Source of the DNA: Rhodobacter sp.
GTDB taxonomy: Bacteria; Pseudomonadota; Alphaproteobacteria; Rhodobacterales; Rhodobacteraceae
NCBI GenBank assembly: GCA_013821825.1
Contig: PNJK01000010.1
Coordinates: 1 to 64,000, forward strand
Direction: 5' to 3'
Length of the DNA stretch: 64,000 bases
Part shown: piece after piece, positions 60,907 to 64,000 of the stretch
Position numbering within the stretch: the stretch's first letter is position 1
How the letters are laid out: each line of letters opens with the position of its first letter
Made by a program: the position numbers and the translations under genes
The notes under the pieces: generated by a model
The model's input: the letters and a program-made list of their open reading frames with translations, nothing else
Told to the model about the DNA's origin: nothing
Databases searched by the model: none

Positions 60907-61645
60907 CCTGCACGCAGGCGAAGTGGCCCAACGGGTCGCAGCGCTGAACGCGCGCTATCGCCACCATTCCGCTACGGCGGTTCTGGAACACAGTCTGAAG
61001 GACGCCGATCTGGGCCGTGTGGCGCTGGTGTCGTCGTTCGGTGCCGAGTCGGTGGTCCTTTTGCACCTCGTCAGCGTCATCGCCCCGGAAACCCCGGTGC
61101 TGTTCATCGACACGCGGATGCTGTTTCCCGAAACGCTTGACTACCAGCGTGAACTGGCAGCGAAACTGCCGCTTTGCGACATTCGCACGATCCGCGCGAA
61201 CCCGGCGCGGGTGGATTTCGAGGACCCGGACGGGACCTTGCACCAGTTTTCCACCGACTCCTGCTGCGCGGTGCGGAAAGTTGAACCGCTGGAGCGTGCA
61301 TTGTCCGGCTTTGACGGCTGGATCACCGGCCGCAAGCGGTTTCAGAACGCTGACCGCGGGACGATCGACTTCTTCGAGAACGAAGGCGACTTCCGGATCA
61401 AGGTTAACCCCTTGGCACATTGGGGCCGTGAAGATCTGGAAGAATACATGGTGGAAAACCGCCTTCCCCGGCATCCTCTGGTTGCCAAGGGCTTCCCCTC
61501 CATTGGTTGCGCGCCATGCACCTCGGCCGTGAAACCGGGCGAGGATCCCCGCGCAGGTCGTTGGCGCGGCAGCAATAAAATCGAATGCGGCATTCATTTC
61601 ATCGACGGCAAGGCCGTGCGTATCCCCAAGGAGACTGCGGCATGA
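60896..61645 (+). CDS. cysH: Assimilatory adenylyl-sulfate (APS) reductase
   Basis: The 249-residue enzyme reduces activated sulfate to sulfite with thioredoxin or glutathione-type donors. The P-loop-like region is ALVSSFGAESVVLLHLV. The cluster cysteines are a CC pair in STDSCCAVRKVEPL and a CxxC in IGCAPCTSAV, the pattern of [4Fe-4S] APS reductases rather than cluster-free PAPS reductases. The catalytic Cys is in the C-terminal KIECGIHF. ATG 60896 overlaps cysI by 11 nt; the stop overlaps the DUF934 start by 4 nt. Confidence 0.94.
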   Translation: MPLDLHAGEVAQRVAALNARYRHHSATAVLEHSLKDADLGRVALVSSFGAESVVLLHLVSVIAPETPVLFIDTRMLFPETLDYQRELAAKLPLCDIRTIRANPARVDFEDPDGTLHQFSTDSCCAVRKVEPLERALSGFDGWITGRKRFQNADRGTIDFFENEGDFRIKVNPLAHWGREDLEEYMVENRLPRHPLVAKGFPSIGCAPCTSAVKPGEDPRAGRWRGSNKIECGIHFIDGKAVRIPKETAA

Positions 61646-62046
61646 CCGTGATCGTGACCGATACCGGCTTTCACCCCGCCACCGACATCGACGCCGTGAC
61701 GTTGGCGGATATCGCTAGCCACAAGGGTGCACTTGATCTGACCAACACCGACGACCCGACGCTGGTCATGCCGCATCTGGCCGCGCTGTCCCTGATCCGC
61801 ATCGCTTTTCCGGCGTTCAACGACGGTCGCGCCCTGACCATCGCACGCCGCCTGCGGATGATGGGTTATCGCGGAGAACTTCGCGCGTTTGGCCCGGTGA
61901 TCGCCGACCAATATGCCATGATCCGCCGCACCGGCTTTGACGCCGTGGAAATCCCGGACGATCTCGCCGCGCGCCAGCCTGTAAGCCAGTGGCAGTTCCG
62001 CGCAGATTGGCAAGCGCATGACTATCAGTCGCGACTGCGTGCCTGA
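61642..62046 (+). CDS. DUF934 protein of the cys operon
   Basis: The 134-residue DUF934 family member lies in the usual place after cysH. It begins with a short variable strand region, then VMPHLAALSLIRIAFPAFNDGRALTIARRLRMMGYRGELRAFGPVIADQYAMIRRTGFDAVEI, and ends with a WQFRADWQAHDYQSRLR helix. It has no metal or catalytic signature. Conservation of position suggests an accessory role in sulfite or sulfate reduction. The ATG overlaps the cysH stop (ATGA). Confidence 0.88.
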   Translation: MTVIVTDTGFHPATDIDAVTLADIASHKGALDLTNTDDPTLVMPHLAALSLIRIAFPAFNDGRALTIARRLRMMGYRGELRAFGPVIADQYAMIRRTGFDAVEIPDDLAARQPVSQWQFRADWQAHDYQSRLRA

Positions 62047-62097
62047 TTTTCCGGTTTCCTGCCGCGCCCGCCTCACGTATTCCCGAAAGTGACCGAA

Positions 62098-62928
62098 ATG
62101 ACCGAAGCGATTGCCATGCAACACGCCAGCCACGCGCCCGCGCGCGCGCACCTGCCCGACGCCCAGACAGTGACCGCCGTCACCCACTGGACCGACCGGC
62201 TGTTTTCATTCCGCGTGACCCGGCCTCAAAGCCTGCGGTTCCGTTCGGGTGAGTTCGTGATGATCGGCCTGATGGGTGACAATGGCAAACCGCTGCTGCG
62301 CGCCTATTCCATCGCCTCTCCCGCCTGGGACGAAGAACTGGAGTTCTATTCGATCAAGGTACCCGATGGCCCGCTGACCAGCCGGCTTCAGCACATCAGG
62401 GTCGGGGACGAGATCATCCTGCGCCCCAAGCCGGTCGGCACGCTGGTGCATGACGCACTGATGCCGGGAAAGCGGCTGTGGCTGCTGGCGACCGGCACCG
62501 GCATCGCCCCCTTCGCCAGCCTGATGCGTGAGCCGGAGACCTACGAGAAGTATGATCAGGTCATCGTGATGCACACCTGCCGCGAGATTGCCGAACTGGA
62601 ATACGGCCGCCGGCTGGTGGAAAGCCTCAAGGACGATCCGCTGATCGGCGAGATGGTGGGTGACAAGCTGGTCTACTACCCGACCACGACCCGCGAGCCC
62701 TTCCCGCGCATGGGCCGGGTGACCGACAATCTGGCCTCGGGCAAGGTCTTCGCCGATCTGGGGCTGCCGCCGATGAACCCGGCAGAGGACCGGGCGATGG
62801 TCTGCGGATCGCTGGCCTTCAACATCGACGTCAAGGCGATCCTGGAAGGCTTCGGGCTGCGCGAAGGCGCGAATTCCGAGCCTCAGGAATTCGTGGTCGA
62901 GAAGGCCTTCGTCGGCGATGGAATCTGA
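62098..62928 (+). CDS. fpr: Ferredoxin-NADP(+) reductase
   Basis: The 276-residue FAD enzyme of the bacterial FPR class exchanges electrons between NADPH and ferredoxin or flavodoxin. The FAD domain reads FRSGEFVMIGL and the binding motif RAYSIASPAWDEELEFYSIKV. The NADP domain reads WLLATGTGIAPFASLMREP, VMVHTCRE-like text and AMVCGSLAFNIDVKAIL, and the protein ends FVVEKAFVGDGI. I chose ATG 62098; GTG 62089 or ATG 62116 are alternatives. It lies 51 nt after DUF934, in line with the cys operon, and is a likely electron source for CysI. Confidence 0.93.
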   Translation: MTEAIAMQHASHAPARAHLPDAQTVTAVTHWTDRLFSFRVTRPQSLRFRSGEFVMIGLMGDNGKPLLRAYSIASPAWDEELEFYSIKVPDGPLTSRLQHIRVGDEIILRPKPVGTLVHDALMPGKRLWLLATGTGIAPFASLMREPETYEKYDQVIVMHTCREIAELEYGRRLVESLKDDPLIGEMVGDKLVYYPTTTREPFPRMGRVTDNLASGKVFADLGLPPMNPAEDRAMVCGSLAFNIDVKAILEGFGLREGANSEPQEFVVEKAFVGDGI

Positions 62929-62949
62929 GTATCCCGGGTCGGGATACTC
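62927..62949. repeat. Perfect 10-bp inverted repeat at the fpr stop codon
   Basis: GAGTATCCCG-GGT-CGGGATACTC begins inside the fpr stop codon. It contains the same GGGATA core found in the two Rhodobacterales-type repeats. There is no T run. Confidence 0.75.
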
Positions 62950-63044
62950 CGCCAGGGCGCCCCAAGTCAGTGAATGACCGTCTGCATTGGCCAGCCGGTC
63001 ATGAGCCGCCTGCCGGAAGACCGTGCCGTTCACAGATCAAAACG

Positions 63045-63073
63045 AAAGGCCGCAGGGTTACTCCTGCGGCCTT
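63045..63073. terminator. Bidirectional intrinsic terminator
   Basis: AAAGGCCGCAGG-GTTAC-TCCTGCGGCCTTT forms a strong stem flanked by A and T runs between fpr (+) and the alanine-rich gene (-), so it can terminate both convergent transcripts. Confidence 0.88.
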
Positions 63074-63098
63074 TGTCTTCCGGCCTTGGCCGAAAATC

Positions 63099-63509
63099 TT
63101 ACATACCGAGCGCGGTCTTGACCTGAGCGATGGTGTCAGCCACCAGCGCCGGGTTGGCTTTGGCAGCCTCGACGGCGGTCTTCAGGGTGGTCTTCGTCGC
63201 GTCGTCCAGCGTCGAGCCGTCAATCAGCGCGACGACCGAGTCGGCGTTGAAGGTGGCCGGATCGAGAGCAGCGGCAGTCGCAGCTGCGGCTGCTGCTTCG
63301 GCAGCGGCAGCTTCTGCGGCGGCAGCTTCTTCTGCGGCCTTGGCGGCTGCTTCAGCGGCGGCGGCTTCCGCAGCAGCGGCTTCTTCGGCGGCCTTCTTCT
63401 CGGCTTCCGCGACCATCGCGGCTTCTTGTGCCGGCTTATAGCTGAACTGGTAATAGCCACCAGCAGCCAGAAGGACGACGATTGCGCCGATGATTACAGT
63501 TCTGTTCAT
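63099..63509 (-). CDS. Alanine/glutamate-rich membrane-anchored coiled protein
   Basis: The 136-residue protein starts MNRTVIIGAIVVLLAAGGYYQFSYKP, an uncleaved N-terminal anchor. A low-complexity helix of AAEEAAAAEAAAAEAAA-type repeats (about residues 35-85) follows. The C-terminal globular piece contains LDPATFNADSVVALIDGSTLDDATKTTLKTAVEAAKANPALV. ATG 63509 follows GGGAG; an upstream 15-codon extension is unlikely. The helix could span part of the periplasm, placing the small end domain away from the membrane. I do not recognise a named family. Confidence 0.75.
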   Translation of the reverse strand: MNRTVIIGAIVVLLAAGGYYQFSYKPAQEAAMVAEAEKKAAEEAAAAEAAAAEAAAKAAEEAAAAEAAAAEAAAAAATAAALDPATFNADSVVALIDGSTLDDATKTTLKTAVEAAKANPALVADTIAQVKTALGM

Positions 63510-63720
63510 ATCAAATACTCCCATGACCGGTGCTTGGGCCCGGATGTCGCCCATATGGCACCTCAGCCCTCGAAAGAAAAGGCTGGACCGAGGGTTGCGG
63601 CAGCAAAAGGCCGGGTTTTGACCGTTTTTCGATCATCTATTCCGGCTGGCTGGGTTGCAGGAGGCGGGCAGCGCGTCTAGATTGCGCGCGCTTGATGCAA
63701 CAACACAAAGGACGATCACC

Positions 63721-64000
63721 ATAGCCCGCCGCCCCCACAATGCCCCGCCGCAACGCGAAACCGGCCCCAGGATCAATGACCGCATCCGCGCTACGGAAAT
63801 CCGCCTGATCGGCGCAGATGGTGAAAACGTCGGGGTCGTGACCCCAGCCCGCGCCATGCAGATGGCAGAAGAGGCCGGGCTTGATCTCGTCGAGATTTCG
63901 CCGAACGCCGTGCCGCCGGTGTGCAAGATCATGGACTTCGGCAAGTTCAAGTACGAGACGCAGAAGCGCGAAGCCGAAGCCCGGAAGAAGCAGAAGGTCA
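63721..64000 (+). CDS. infC: Translation initiation factor IF-3, N-terminal part (3' end outside window)
   Basis: 93 codons are visible: [39 protein letters not shown], then [37 protein letters not shown], the complete IF3 N-domain, and the start of the basic linker. The best start is AUA at 63721, 9 nt after AAAGGA; no ATG or GTG is in frame nearby. A TTG at 63682 is in frame but has no good ribosome site. Rare start codons (AUU in E. coli) let IF3 repress its own translation, so AUA here fits the same autoregulation. The gene runs off the window. Confidence 0.9.
   Translation, partial: MARRPHNAPPQRETGPRINDRIRATEIRLIGADGENVGVVTPARAMQMAEEAGLDLVEISPNAVPPVCKIMDFGKFKYETQKREAEARKKQKV

Noticed and set aside
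63130-63441. Alanine/serine-rich plus-strand frame
   Set aside because: It is the mirror of the GCN-repeat region of the minus-strand alanine-rich gene, which has a proper ribosome site, anchor and terminator.

Overview
The window is about 64 kb of GC-rich, gene-dense chromosome from an alphaproteobacterium, almost certainly a member of the Rhodobacteraceae (Rhodobacterales). The evidence is gene content (CtrA next to its inhibitor SciP, a TakP-like TRAP binding protein, the CcmF-CcmH pair, DUF2849 and DUF934 in the cysteine operon, Usg, LpxI), GC-rich codon use, and many 4-nt ATGA gene overlaps. I found no rRNA, tRNA, CRISPR array, insertion sequence or prophage. It reads as core chromosome with a few accessory insertions.

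Layout. 1-1.2 kb: the end of bpt, a VOC protein, and a scar of two gene remnants. 1.26-4.8 kb: a TRAP transporter, with dctQM-type permeases convergent to a takP-like binding protein. 5.3-6.2 kb: a Na+/Ca2+ antiporter. 6.2-10.2 kb: ilvB and ilvN behind a textbook attenuator (leader peptide [15 protein letters not shown] plus terminator), with a GT87-type membrane glycosyltransferase gene between them. 10.2-13 kb: cytochrome c maturation genes ccmF-ccmH on the minus strand, followed by an internally deleted enoyl-CoA hydratase. 13.1-16.3 kb: arginase, CtlX-like hydrolase and ornithine cyclodeaminase (arginine/citrulline to proline), then convergent usg. 16.5-22.6 kb: gyrA, a small conserved gene, trmFO, gluQRS, hisI and a SufU/IscU-like scaffold. 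22.7-28.4 kb (minus): a 40-residue membrane protein, recG-ligA, and ctrA with sciP upstream. 28.5-30.1 kb: mnmA and a DUF2059 protein.

30.1-42.2 kb is the large minus-strand envelope cluster pyrH-frr-uppS-cdsA-dxr-rseP-bamA-ompH-fabZ-lpxA-lpxI-lpxB, which joins isoprenoid, phospholipid, outer-membrane assembly and lipid A functions. lpxD is not in it. 42.2-50.6 kb: miaA, two DnaA boxes, an AraC-type regulator, and a peptide-type ABC importer with a fused double ATPase. 50.6-52.4 kb: lytic transglycosylase, ssb and a SufT-like protein.

52.4-53.9 kb holds the most unusual locus: a SatD-like protein with a class III nucleotidyl-cyclase-like core and a C-terminal helix-turn-helix, translationally coupled to a DUF3307 membrane protein. 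It is preceded by a 29-bp-period array of alternating TTGC and GCAA half-sites that runs into the start codon. 53.9-57.4 kb: an IscA/ErpA-type carrier, tpiA, an EamA exporter and a cytochrome P450. 57.6-62.9 kb: an Lrp-type regulator divergent from the sulfate assimilation operon cobA-DUF2849-cysI-cysH-DUF934, then a ferredoxin-NADP reductase. 63.1-64 kb: an alanine-rich anchored protein and the start of infC, which appears to use an AUA start codon.
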